Positions 35,814-44,411 of a stretch of 64,000 nt of DNA are shown one piece after another. The notes beneath the pieces were generated by a model that saw nothing but the letters and a program-made list of their open reading frames with translations, searched no databases and had not been told where the DNA came from. This DNA is from Priestia abyssalis (GTDB taxonomy: Bacteria; Bacillota; Bacilli; Bacillales; Bacillaceae_H), in assembly GCF_002019595.1 (NCBI RefSeq), contig NZ_KV917369.1, positions 2,442,417 through 2,506,416 of the forward strand. The letters run 5' to 3'. The translations under genes were made by a program, and so were the position numbers. Each line of letters starts with the position of its first letter. The stretch's first letter is position 1.

Positions 35814-36314
35814 TTATGCAAATAAGCGTTCATTTAAATGAATGAGGTTTTCTTCAATAGGGAATGGAAGCGAAACGGCGCGTTTTTTAAGTTCGTTTAT
35901 ACTGATATCCCGAACAAGTTTTAGTGCTTCCTTTTTAAAAGAGTGCGTGACGAATCCATCATTGATTTCACATAACTTTCGCAAGTATTGAAGAGTATCC
36001 CGTAATAATAATTCTTTGACATGAATATTATTCAGCTGGCAAATCAGCTTATGCTGCAGTCCTTTTATCATAGCAATTTCATCCACATGTGTCATAATAT
36101 TCGTTCCGCTTTCATCGATAAAACAAAGGGAAATATACTGACCTTTTGAGATGTCAATATTCGTAAACACCGGGTTATGGTAAAGTTCTCCAGATGATAA
36201 ACGAATCATATCTGCTTCTGCCGCTCCGCCTATTTTACGGTGATTTGAAATCACCGTATGAATATCCTTCAGCCCATGTAACATGTTCAACAAATCATTT
36301 CCCTCCCCGATCAA
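35814..36314 (-). CDS. Hypothetical protein next to the iron island
   Basis: A 166-residue soluble protein with no recognised domain. The N-terminal half (about 1-85) looks mixed alpha/beta (AEADMIRLSSGELYHNPVF; YISLCFIDESGTNIMTH), the C-terminal half is helical with KELLLRDTLQYLRKL. A GGGAGGG site stands before the ATG. It is divergent from the FetB-like permease with a Fur-like box between them, so it probably responds to iron. A regulatory or Fe-handling role is only inferred from place. Confidence 0.6.
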   Translation of the reverse strand: MIGEGNDLLNMLHGLKDIHTVISNHRKIGGAAEADMIRLSSGELYHNPVFTNIDISKGQYISLCFIDESGTNIMTHVDEIAMIKGLQHKLICQLNNIHVKELLLRDTLQYLRKLCEINDGFVTHSFKKEALKLVRDISINELKKRAVSLPFPIEENLIHLNERLFA

Positions 36315-36344
36315 TATCCTATTTTGATATTATTGTATAGAAAA

Positions 36345-36359
36345 TGATAATCATTGTCA
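36345..36359. promoter_or_regulatory. Fur-like box
   Basis: TGATAATCATTGTCA agrees with the Bacillus 7-1-7 consensus TGATAATnATTATCA except for one position. It is in the 142-base gap between two divergent genes and could govern both. Confidence 0.75.
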
Positions 36360-36456
36360 ATTGAAATTTGATAATTCTTTGATTATATCGAATTTTATAA
36401 ATCGATATATATTATCTCGCTGTTAAAGAGTAAAATAAAAAAGGAGGTGTTAATTT

Positions 36457-37179
36457 ATGGAACAAATTAGTAATCTCGCTTTATTTGTCATTCTTTTGTT
36501 TGTTTTCATACCCATCATCATTTCGATGAATCAAAAACTAGGAATGGGCAAGGATATATTATTTTCTTCAATAAGAGGGTTTTTTCAGCTATTATTATTA
36601 GGTTTTTTTATCTCTTTTTTATTTTCGCTAGAAAATATTTTTGTTGTATTTGGCTACATATTTCTCATGATGATTATTGCTTCTTTCAATGCATCGAAGA
36701 GAGGGATAAACCGGAAAAGATCTTTTTTTATTCTTTTAGGAGGGATTACATTATCCGTTATCATATGTATCAGTGTGTGGCTGCTCTTTGGTATCATTCC
36801 TTTAGAAGCACAGTATTTGATTCCGGTATGCGGAATGCTTATTGGAAATGCAATGATTGCCGGGGCAGTGGTTTTGGAAACAATGAAAAACGATGTTGAA
36901 TTGGAAGAAGAATTTCTAAAAAACAGAGCGATCAAAATAGCGATGATTCCAACAGTGGATATGTTAAAAACAGTCGGGCTCATTCAAATACCGGGGACCA
37001 TGACCGGCATGATTCTGGCTGGTGCAGATCCGTTTGGTTCAGTAAAGTATCAAATTTTTATTATTTTTACGTTATTAGTTGTATCATCCTTGGCAGCCAT
37101 TATGGTGTGTTTATTGAACTATAAATATATTATTAAAGAAGTTCATACATCTAATGAATTGGTTAAGAAAACTGTTTAA
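36457..37179 (+). CDS. FetB/UPF0014 family permease (iron export type) without ATPase
   Basis: A 240-residue membrane protein with about seven helices. ALxG-like CGMLIGNAMIAGAVVLE, the helix around FLKNRAIKIAMIPTVDMLKTVG, and IPGTMTGMILAGADPFGSVKYQI are UPF0014 signatures (E. coli FetB/YbbM, B. subtilis YjkA). FetAB is reported to export iron and protect against oxidative stress; FetA is the ATPase, and no ATPase gene is adjacent. AAAGGAGGTG precedes the ATG. With the Fur-like box, this suggests iron-dependent export next to iron storage. Confidence 0.85.
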   Translation: MEQISNLALFVILLFVFIPIIISMNQKLGMGKDILFSSIRGFFQLLLLGFFISFLFSLENIFVVFGYIFLMMIIASFNASKRGINRKRSFFILLGGITLSVIICISVWLLFGIIPLEAQYLIPVCGMLIGNAMIAGAVVLETMKNDVELEEEFLKNRAIKIAMIPTVDMLKTVGLIQIPGTMTGMILAGADPFGSVKYQIFIIFTLLVVSSLAAIMVCLLNYKYIIKEVHTSNELVKKTV

Positions 37180-37199
37180 TCGTTTATCATTTTCCGAAA

Positions 37200-37236
37200 G
37201 AATCCCCCCGCTTCAACGAAATAAGCGGGGGATTTC
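37200..37236 (+). terminator. Rho-independent terminator
   Basis: AATCCCCCCGCTT pairs with AAGCGGGGGATT about 20 bases after the permease stop. Confidence 0.8.
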
Positions 37237-37307
37237 AATGCTGCCAGGTGGAGGATGAATAAACTTGATTTTAAATCCTTCCTTTAAAATATTTTCTCAA
37301 AAACCTA

Positions 37308-37338
37308 TTTACATTGACGTTGCGTAAAAGTGTATAGT
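37308..37338 (+). promoter_or_regulatory. MerR-type promoter with 19-bp spacer and dyad
   Basis: TTTACA (37308-37313), 19 bases, TATAGT (37333-37338). The spacer carries the imperfect dyad TTGACGTTGCGTAAA (37314-37328). A long spacer with a dyad inside is the hallmark of promoters activated by MerR-family proteins, consistent with autoregulation by the gene that follows. Confidence 0.65.
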
Positions 37339-37360
37339 GATGTTGTCAGGAGGTGAGATG

Positions 37361-38125
37361 ATGGAATATACCGTGCAAAAACTAGGGAAGTTGGCGGGTA
37401 TCAGTACCAGGACACTGCGGTATTACGATGAAATCGGACTTCTTAAACCGGCACGAGTGAATTCATCAGGTTATCGAATTTACGGTCAGGCAGAGATCGA
37501 CAGGCTGCAGCAAATTCTTTTTTACAGAGAACTCGGTGTCAGTTTAGAAAACATTAAGAATATCGTAACGGCGCCCTCTTTTGACGCCACAAATGCACTG
37601 AGAGAACATCGTGAAAAACTTTTGGCAAAACGAGAACAATTGGATGTGCTCATTGCCAATCTCGATAAAACAATAGCTGTAAAGGAAGGGAGAAAGACAA
37701 TGACAAATAAAGAGAAATTTGAAGGGTTTAAACGAAAAATCATTGAGGAAAACGAGGAGAAGTATGGAGAAGAAATCAGAGAAAAATATGGAAATGATAC
37801 GGTTGAAAAATCCAATGCGAAGCTAATGAATATGACGCAAGAAGACTATGAAAAAGTGACAAGTCTCGAAAAGCAAATTAAGGAAACATTAGCACAGGCT
37901 TTGGAAACCGGTGACCCGACAAGTAACATTGCACAAAAAGCAGCGGATTTGCACAAGCAATGGCTTACATTTTACTGGGCTGAATACAGCAAGGAGGCCC
38001 ATGCAGGTCTTGCGCAAATGTATGTAGACGACGAAAGGTTTACCGCATATTACGATGAGAAACAACCTGGAACCGCTGCCTTTTTAAGAGATGCCATCCA
38101 TATTTATACAGGAATGAGAAAATAA
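37361..38125 (+). CDS. MerR family regulator with TipAS drug-sensing domain
   Basis: ATG 37361 (MEYTVQKLGKLAGISTRTLR) is chosen because AGGAGG lies 7 bases before it; the frame stays open to 37337. A MerR HTH (about residues 4-72: RTLRYYDEIGLLKPARVNSSGYR), a dimerisation coiled coil (75-110) and a C-terminal TipAS domain (about 125-250) are visible. TipA/Mta proteins bind thiopeptides or other drugs and activate efflux or their own gene. No efflux gene adjoins, so targets are elsewhere. Confidence 0.9.
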   Translation: MEYTVQKLGKLAGISTRTLRYYDEIGLLKPARVNSSGYRIYGQAEIDRLQQILFYRELGVSLENIKNIVTAPSFDATNALREHREKLLAKREQLDVLIANLDKTIAVKEGRKTMTNKEKFEGFKRKIIEENEEKYGEEIREKYGNDTVEKSNAKLMNMTQEDYEKVTSLEKQIKETLAQALETGDPTSNIAQKAADLHKQWLTFYWAEYSKEAHAGLAQMYVDDERFTAYYDEKQPGTAAFLRDAIHIYTGMRK

Positions 38126-38175
38126 ATCATACACGCAATCCCTTATTTTTACGTTTTTATGAAGGGGACTTTCAG

Positions 38176-38222
38176 GAGGATGATTCAAAAAGCTTTTTCT
38201 CTTTGAATCATCCTCTTCTTTT
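38176..38222. terminator. Bidirectional terminator
   Basis: GAGGATGATTCAAA / TTTGAATCATCCTC, a perfect 14-bp stem with flanking T-rich sequence, between merR and the converging carbonic anhydrase gene. Confidence 0.85.
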
Positions 38223-38245
38223 AGTTAATTAATGTATAAATTAAT

Positions 38246-39061
38246 CTAGTTCTTGATAATTTCACGTTCGTTTATAGGTTGAACGGGACGATGGTTATCA
38301 GGGAAAATTTGTTGGAACGCTTGAATTTGTTCTTTTGACATCTCCATTGGCTGTTCAAAAACAATCCATTTTACTTCTTCCGTACAAGGAGGCGTCGTTA
38401 ACGAACCATTGTAATGGAAAGATGTTTGATTTTGAGGAAGTAGAGCTTGTAAATCAACCGGCTCTTTTATAGAAATATCTTTTTCTGTTTCTTCCTTCGG
38501 TAATGCCTCCCAAACCGAGGCCAGTTTTTCGCTTTCTTTTCCTTCTTTAATCATGACGCCGAGGACAGCAAGCTTCCCATTCGCATCTTGGTGTACAAGA
38601 TGCAGTTCCATATCATAATGCTGGCCATTAAATTGATGCTCGCTCGGAGTATGAAAGTGAAATTGAGCGAGTTTGTATTCAGTTCCTTCCACGACAATGC
38701 TGTTCGTTGGTGTTGAGGCATTGGCTTGTACGGTATGCCCATTGTTGGCTAGTGAAAAAGGTGTCGGCTTATACTGAATTTGAATGTTTTCTAGTTTTTC
38801 ACTTGCTTTCACTTGAGAGAATTCGATATTGATAGGGGATTGTTCACTTCCATTGACACAAGCTGAGTAGGAGCGATCCAATTCACCCCAATGTTCAGGA
38901 CCGGTTTCCCCTGTGTAAGACCAATGGGCAGTATGTGTACCATTTGCCTCTATTGCTTGTTCTTCTTTAGGTGCTGCTGTTTCCTTCGTTTGTTGTGAAC
39001 AAGCCCCTAATGAAAAACTTAAAGATACGGCTAAAAACGGATAAACAAGCTTCTTTTTCAT
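38246..39061 (-). CDS. Alpha-class carbonic anhydrase lipoprotein
   Basis: A 271-residue protein with signal peptide and lipobox SLGAC (Cys21). The alpha carbonic anhydrase signature is complete: SPINI, zinc ligands in QFHFHTPSEH and ELHLVHQD, the gatekeeper GSLTTPPC. It hydrates CO2 to bicarbonate outside the membrane. A SulP transporter, whose family includes bicarbonate carriers, lies 5 kb away, but no direct operon link exists. Monocistronic. Confidence 0.93.
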   Translation of the reverse strand: MKKKLVYPFLAVSLSFSLGACSQQTKETAAPKEEQAIEANGTHTAHWSYTGETGPEHWGELDRSYSACVNGSEQSPINIEFSQVKASEKLENIQIQYKPTPFSLANNGHTVQANASTPTNSIVVEGTEYKLAQFHFHTPSEHQFNGQHYDMELHLVHQDANGKLAVLGVMIKEGKESEKLASVWEALPKEETEKDISIKEPVDLQALLPQNQTSFHYNGSLTTPPCTEEVKWIVFEQPMEMSKEQIQAFQQIFPDNHRPVQPINEREIIKN

Positions 39062-39430
39062 TACTAGTCATTTTCTCCTTCCATTTTTTTCTTTATTTTT
39101 CACATAAAACACAATACTAAAAATTCGAAAAAATTACAAAGCATTCTTTACTAAAAAACGATCGTATTCGATAATTTAGTGAGAATATACTAGAGGTTCA
39201 TCGGCAAAAAGAATGAATATGTGACAAATTCTTCATACTTAATAACTATATAGATCGATTTAGAAAATCCGACATGGCTAAAGAGCCGCCATACCAAATT
39301 TTCGAAGCCCCTGAGAGCAAATTCCAGTTGTCCGAGTCACCGGTTGTGATACCTCTCGATTGAATGAAGATGTGTCGAGCTATTAAGTGGAATATAAGCT
39401 AGATTAGAAATACGGTTTAACTTTGGAGGA
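39062..39430. other. Gene-free stretch
   Basis: No ORF, no clear terminator. Contains only AT-rich promoter-like sequence at either end; I see nothing else. Confidence 0.5.
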
Positions 39431-39934
39431 ATGATGGATATGTTGAAAATACGAAACGTAAAAATGAGTGATTTACCTGAACTTGTAGCCATTGAACATC
39501 GGTGTTTTACGAAAGAAGAAGCTGCAACGAAAGAAGCGTTTGAAAAACGCATTCAAATAATTCCGGATAGTTTTTTTGTGGCTGAAGAGGATGGTGTGAT
39601 CATGGGGTTAGTCAATGGGCCGGTCATTGAAACAGCCTTTATTACAGATGACTTATTTAGTGATATAAAGGAAAATCCAGCGTCTGGCGGTCATCAGAGT
39701 GTTTTAGGATTAGCGGTGTCCCCTTATTTTCAAAGACAAGGTGTGGCATCGGCGTTACTTTCACATCTTGAAAAAAAGGCAAGAGAAAACAATCGTGAAA
39801 CGATTACACTCACTTGTAAAGAGAATTTAATTGGCTTCTATGAAAACCATGGATATCTCAACAACGGCGTTTCAAGTTCTGCGCATGGTGGAGTCACTTG
39901 GTACAACATGAGTAAAACATTACATTCGATGTAA
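39431..39934 (+). CDS. GNAT N-acetyltransferase
   Basis: A 167-residue acetyltransferase. The acetyl-CoA loop is VSPYFQRQGVASALLSHLE (about residues 97-115) with the preceding GLAVS strand, and ENLIGFYENHGYLNNG at the C-terminus. The layout resembles arylalkylamine N-acetyltransferase-type (YkkB/YjcK-like) enzymes. Three ATGs (39431, 39434, 39440) stand behind GGAGG; the exact start is uncertain. Substrate not known. Confidence 0.85.
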   Translation: MMDMLKIRNVKMSDLPELVAIEHRCFTKEEAATKEAFEKRIQIIPDSFFVAEEDGVIMGLVNGPVIETAFITDDLFSDIKENPASGGHQSVLGLAVSPYFQRQGVASALLSHLEKKARENNRETITLTCKENLIGFYENHGYLNNGVSSSAHGGVTWYNMSKTLHSM

Positions 39935-40012
39935 TTAGAGACGTAAGATGATAAAAGAAATACAAAATGCCTATAAAATTGAGCGAATTTATAAAAAATA
40001 ATGAAAATATAA

Positions 40013-40041
40013 TTGACTAATATAAAAATATATAATAAGAT
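40013..40041 (+). promoter_or_regulatory. Candidate promoter of the leuA T-box transcript
   Basis: TTGACT (40013-40018), 17-base spacer, TAAGAT (40036-40041). A better TATAAT at 40031 would leave only 12 bases and is rejected. Confidence 0.5.
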
Positions 40042-40059
40042 AAGGAAAATTTAAAAGAT

Positions 40060-40305
40060 TACGAAAACACAGTGATTGGGAGTATTAAGGAATATTTATT
40101 GTTTAGAGAGCTGTCGGTTGGTGAAAGACAGTCAATAAATTCCCCAACTCGCCCATGAGTGGTAAGGCTGATATGTAGGTCTTAACGGTTGACGACCGTC
40201 ATCAAGTCATAAAGCGGGTTCGTTAAGTGTGATTAAACGAATCAAAAAGAGTGGTACCACGCAGGTAAAGCCTGTCGTCTCTTATGAGATGACGGGCTTT
40301 TTTAT
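40060..40305 (+). ncRNA. T-box riboswitch, leucine specifier (CTC)
   Basis: The T-box sequence AGAGTGGTACCACG is at 40248-40261. Stem I contains the AG-bulge/distal-loop region AGAGAGCTGTCGGTTGGTGA (40097-40116). Stem I arms GGAA..TTTATTG and CAATAAATTCC pair, and directly below, in the specifier loop, stands CTC (40148-40150), a leucine codon. The terminator AAAGCCTGTCGTCTC / GAGATGACGGGCTTT plus Ts follows at 40267-40303. Uncharged tRNA-Leu would favour the antiterminator and permit leuA transcription. Confidence 0.9.
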
Positions 40306-40347
40306 TTTAAATAAAATCAGTATGATCTATGAAAGGATGGTTATCAA

Positions 40348-42051
40348 ATGAAAAATGTTAAAAAGTATTCTAGAGGTTATTTTATGCCCCCGGTCACAAG
40401 CTTGAAGTGGACACAAAAAGAGTATATTACTGAAGCTCCTATGTGGTGCAGTGTAGATCTTCGAGACGGAAATCAGGCTTTGGTCGTCCCGATGAGCCTG
40501 GAGGAAAAGTTGGAGTATTTTCAACTGCTTTTGAAAGTAGGATTTAAGGAAATTGAAGTTGGTTTTCCCGCTGCATCTGAAACAGAATATGCTTTTTTGC
40601 GTACGTTAATCGAACAAGATTTAATTCCTGATGATGTGACCATTCAAGTGTTAACACAATCAAGGGAACATATTATCGAAAAAACGTTTGAATCGCTTAA
40701 AGGTGCGAAAAAAGCGGTGGTGCATCTGTATAATTCAACATCGGTGGCACAACGTGAGCAAGTATTCAAAAAATCCAAAGAAGAAATTATTGACATAGCG
40801 GTGACCGGTGCAAAATTACTTAAGAAATATGCTGCTGAAACGGAGGGGAACTTCCAATTCCAATATTCTCCTGAAAGCTTTACCGGTACAGAACCGGACT
40901 TTTCACTTGAGATATGTAACGCGGTGCTCGAGATATGGCAGCCTACAGCGGATAATAAAGTCATCATAAACTTGCCAGCTACTGTTTCGATGTCGATGCC
41001 GCACGTTTATGCGAGTCAGATTGAGTATATGAGTGATCATTTGAACTACAGAGAGAATGTCATCTTGTCACTGCATCCTCACAATGACAGAGGAAGCGGC
41101 GTTGCAGATGCAGAGTTGGGAATGCTTGCCGGAGCGCAAAGAGTTGAAGGAACACTGTTTGGAAACGGAGAAAGAACAGGAAATGTGGACATTGTTACGC
41201 TGGCATTGAACATGTTTTCTCACGGTGTAGATCCTGGGCTTCATTTTGAAAATCTTCCGGAAATTGTTGCTGTATACGAGCGCATGACAAGAATGAAAGT
41301 AAATGAAAGACAGCCATATGCCGGAAAGCTTGTATTTGCTGCCTTTTCAGGTTCCCACCAAGATGCGATTGCCAAGGGTATGAAATGGAGAGAAGAAAAG
41401 GATGTTGAGCAGTGGACGGTTCCTTATTTATTGATTGATCCGCAGGATATTGGCAGAGAGTATGAAGCAGATGTCATCCGTATTAACAGCCAATCCGGAA
41501 AAGGAGGAATCAGTTATGTGCTTGAACAGCAGTACGGACTCGAGTTTCCTCCTCAAATGCGAGAGAGCTTCGGATATGCGGTTAAAAATGTATCGGATCA
41601 CTTGCATAAGGAGCTTATGCCAAATGAAATATATGATATTTTCATGAAAGATTATGTGAATATTAAAACTCCGGTTGAATTTATCAATTACAGATCGACT
41701 CAAAATGATGATTACCGAACTGTCGTCTCCATTCGAATTAATGAAGAGATGCAAGAAATTACAGGAGAAGGAAACGGAAGACTGGATGCCGTCAGCAACG
41801 CTCTTCAAAGTAAGTTTGGCATCACTTATAAAGATTTGGTGTATAAGCAGCATGCCTTAGAAACAGGATCGAAATCAAATGCTGTATCGTACATTGGTTT
41901 AACCGCTCACGATGATACGGTTTATTGGGGCTGCGGGATTGACTCGGACATTACAACTTCTTCTGTAAAAGCATTGTTTAGTGCCATGAACAAAATGATC
42001 GTCAGTTTACAGCTTCCGATTGACAAAGAGTATTCTTTAATAAAGAAATAA
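40348..42051 (+). CDS. leuA: 2-isopropylmalate synthase
   Basis: A 567-residue enzyme that condenses acetyl-CoA with 2-oxoisovalerate, the first step of leucine biosynthesis. The metal-binding DLRDGNQALV is at about residue 36, HPHNDRGSGVADAE carries the metal His pair, and GNGERTGNVDIVTLALN is conserved; the last ~140 residues form the leucine-feedback domain. The start KWTQKEYITEAPMWCSVDLR and length indicate the longer (type 2, actinobacterial-like) subclass. The gene stands alone, outside an ilv-leu operon, under a leucine T-box. Confidence 0.93.
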   Translation: MKNVKKYSRGYFMPPVTSLKWTQKEYITEAPMWCSVDLRDGNQALVVPMSLEEKLEYFQLLLKVGFKEIEVGFPAASETEYAFLRTLIEQDLIPDDVTIQVLTQSREHIIEKTFESLKGAKKAVVHLYNSTSVAQREQVFKKSKEEIIDIAVTGAKLLKKYAAETEGNFQFQYSPESFTGTEPDFSLEICNAVLEIWQPTADNKVIINLPATVSMSMPHVYASQIEYMSDHLNYRENVILSLHPHNDRGSGVADAELGMLAGAQRVEGTLFGNGERTGNVDIVTLALNMFSHGVDPGLHFENLPEIVAVYERMTRMKVNERQPYAGKLVFAAFSGSHQDAIAKGMKWREEKDVEQWTVPYLLIDPQDIGREYEADVIRINSQSGKGGISYVLEQQYGLEFPPQMRESFGYAVKNVSDHLHKELMPNEIYDIFMKDYVNIKTPVEFINYRSTQNDDYRTVVSIRINEEMQEITGEGNGRLDAVSNALQSKFGITYKDLVYKQHALETGSKSNAVSYIGLTAHDDTVYWGCGIDSDITTSSVKALFSAMNKMIVSLQLPIDKEYSLIKK

Positions 42052-42131
42052 ACGGCAAAGTGTATGAAGCTAAGAATAGTTGATTCTAGGTCAAAAAATA
42101 TTCATCGGTTTATCACAAATTCTCTGTATTC

Positions 42132-42168
42132 AAAAAAGGTCGGATATGTTTGGATATCCGACCTTTTT
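42132..42168. terminator. Bidirectional terminator
   Basis: AAAAGGTCGGATAT pairs with ATATCCGACCTTTT; converging leuA and germination permease genes. Confidence 0.88.
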
Positions 42169-42194
42169 GATGACTGTTAAAGAACACGCATCTT

Positions 42195-43295
42195 TTAGGA
42201 TGACTGAGAAGAAGTCCTTATTTTTCGCATGAACATATACATTAGAAACAGCAAGGGAATATAGACATAGTTCAAATAAAAAGTGAATGTTCCATTCCAA
42301 TTTCTCAGCAAATCAAACTCTTGACTATCATCTATAAAATGAGAAAGCACTACAATAAGAATCATAAAGAAAATGAGCGGATATTTTTGTTTCACCGTAA
42401 AGATATCTTTTACTAAGCGGCTTGCGCACCATAAATACTGAATCACGCTTGGTATAATGACGAGAACCCACGAAGAAACAATGACAATTTCAAAACGCTG
42501 TATGGTACTAAACTCAAGATTGGAGGCCATCGTTAAAAATGGCCAAATGAGCGTAGACAATTGCTTTTCGCTGTAAAAGAGAAAGCACATGAATGCGGCA
42601 AACAAATATAAGAAAGCTGTAACGGCATTTCCTAGATAAGCATAACTTTTCGATTTTTGCCCTTCTTTAATAAATGGATAATAAACTAACACGGTTTCAA
42701 AGCCGCTGAAGTTCAATGACATAGATTTTGAAACACTCCAAAACTCTGAAATAGTATGGGAAGGAAGAAAAGAAAGATTTCCAAATTGAGCATAGCTCAG
42801 TGTATAAAACACTGGAATAATAATGAGAAAAGTAAAAATCACTTTAAAAAAACACATTCCCACCATGACATGAAAACCACCTGCAATGGTGTAATAAAGG
42901 AGCACCAAAATGATTAAGGTTGGAAGCCATGTTGGAAGGGATGGAAAAAGCCATACTTGCATGATTGTCACATAATCACGTAAAACAATTAAACCTACCC
43001 ATACAAACTGAATGATAAATAAAAACGTAAATAACCTTCCTAGCCATTTCCCAAACACGAATAGGTGTATTTGAAGGATATCCTGATGTTCATACTTCAA
43101 CATACGAAAAATAAAAAAAAGGCAAATATGAGCCATCAAACTAGCTACGATTACACCTATCCAACTATCATAACCCGCTTCCTTTACAATCATCCGTTGA
43201 AAAGTTAATATTCCAACCCCAATTTGAGCGGAATGAATGATGAAAAATAAAAAGAAAGAGTTCACTTGAAAGCTTGGTCTAATTTGATTTGGCAT
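42195..43295 (-). CDS. GerAB-type spore germination permease
   Basis: A 366-residue protein with about ten membrane helices, starting in a soluble stretch (QIRPSFQVNSFFLFFIIHSAQ) with the characteristic QIGVGILTFQR. This is the endospore germination (GerAB/GerKB) permease family (APC superfamily), which senses germinants in the spore inner membrane. The usual partners gerAA and gerAC are not adjacent, so this is an orphan B subunit. Monocistronic with terminators on both sides. Confidence 0.9.
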   Translation of the reverse strand: MPNQIRPSFQVNSFFLFFIIHSAQIGVGILTFQRMIVKEAGYDSWIGVIVASLMAHICLFFIFRMLKYEHQDILQIHLFVFGKWLGRLFTFLFIIQFVWVGLIVLRDYVTIMQVWLFPSLPTWLPTLIILVLLYYTIAGGFHVMVGMCFFKVIFTFLIIIPVFYTLSYAQFGNLSFLPSHTISEFWSVSKSMSLNFSGFETVLVYYPFIKEGQKSKSYAYLGNAVTAFLYLFAAFMCFLFYSEKQLSTLIWPFLTMASNLEFSTIQRFEIVIVSSWVLVIIPSVIQYLWCASRLVKDIFTVKQKYPLIFFMILIVVLSHFIDDSQEFDLLRNWNGTFTFYLNYVYIPLLFLMYMFMRKIRTSSQSS

Positions 43296-43618
43296 CTCCT
43301 CTTAAAATCCCCTTTGAGTTCGGCTGTAATTTTCCATATCATGCAATCATTATTATTCTTTGAATGGCGAGAGGTTATACCTGAGTCATTATTGGTGCAA
43401 TGTATAAATCCCCTGCCTAAAAAAACAGAATTCCTAATGTGAGGAATTCTGTTTTTTTAGCAGTTTAAGTAAGAATTTACACAAACCTATTACTGTTCCG
43501 CTTAAACCTTTCTTGATATCTCACATATCATTTGAATAAGAAAAGGGAAAGAGGATGAAAATATATTTTTAATGAAGGGACGATACTTTGCAGATTTCAT
43601 ATACAAAGGAATGAGAGA
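43296..43618. other. Gap with terminator
   Basis: Contains a strong hairpin at 43419-43458 and no ORF. The rest appears to be promoter sequence for the genes on both sides. Confidence 0.5.
43419..43458. terminator. Perfect 16-17-bp stem-loop
   Basis: AAAAAACAGAATTCCT and AGGAATTCTGTTTTTT with a 7-base loop. It can stop transcription from either side. Confidence 0.8.
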
Positions 43619-44182
43619 ATGGTTATTCCAGAAGAAGCTGCCAAGAAAATAGATGATATCTATAAGATATTAGCTTTGGCTGATAAAAAAGATCATAAAA
43701 TTTGGTTTGACTATGTATTTCTATCCTGGCCATGGTGGCTTGGGGTTATGCTTACGATGGTTCCTTGGGCTTTTTGGTGGAAATTTAGAAAAAAAGAGAG
43801 CACAAGTCGATTATTGTACGGAGCATTTTTTATCATAATAATCTCGATGTTTCTAGATTCTTTTGGAACGGAATTGGGCTTTTGGGATTATAGATATGAA
43901 CCTATTCCATTTTTGCCATCTTTTTTACCTTGGGATTTAAGTCTTCTCCCAGTGTCTTTTCTTGTTCTCGTGCAAATAAAACCCAATCTTTCTCCCATTT
44001 CAAAAGCCATCTTCTATTCCACTTTTAGCACACTTATAGGAGAACCTTTTTTTGAATGGTTAGGGTTTTATAAAGTAATAAACTGGAATCCCTTTTTTTC
44101 ATTACCTATTCATTTTTTAATATTTCTAATTGGCTACTCCCTTGTTACAAGCGAGAACTTTGAGAAGCTAAACAAAAAATGA
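43619..44182 (+). CDS. CBO0543 family membrane protein
   Basis: A 187-residue protein with about five membrane helices. It has the layout of the CBO0543 family (many aromatic residues, WPWWLGVMLTMVPWAFW, then FWDYRYEPIPFLPSFLPWDL and LGFYKVINWNPFFSLPIHF). The family is widespread in spore-forming Firmicutes; function unknown. A weak GGAATGAGA site precedes the ATG. Confidence 0.78.
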   Translation: MVIPEEAAKKIDDIYKILALADKKDHKIWFDYVFLSWPWWLGVMLTMVPWAFWWKFRKKESTSRLLYGAFFIIIISMFLDSFGTELGFWDYRYEPIPFLPSFLPWDLSLLPVSFLVLVQIKPNLSPISKAIFYSTFSTLIGEPFFEWLGFYKVINWNPFFSLPIHFLIFLIGYSLVTSENFEKLNKK

Positions 44183-44411
44183 AGTATTCATAAGTAAGGC
44201 AGCGTTCATGTTTTGCGGTAAAGATTGTAGCCCAGGACGTGAATCGAACAAAATTAAGCTTTATTCGACTGGAGATGTGTATTTTATGCATTTCCCAAAA
44301 TGAAAAAATTAAAGATTGAAATTTGTTTGGGGGTCCAAGTCTTTTTGCGACTAAACAGGGGAAAATTTACAAAGAATAAGGCCATTACTATGAAAAATGG
44401 AGATGTATTAT

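Noticed and set aside
40031..40036. TATAAT as the -10 of the leuA promoter
   Set aside because: Only 12 bases from the TTGACT; TAAGAT at 40036 gives the proper 17.
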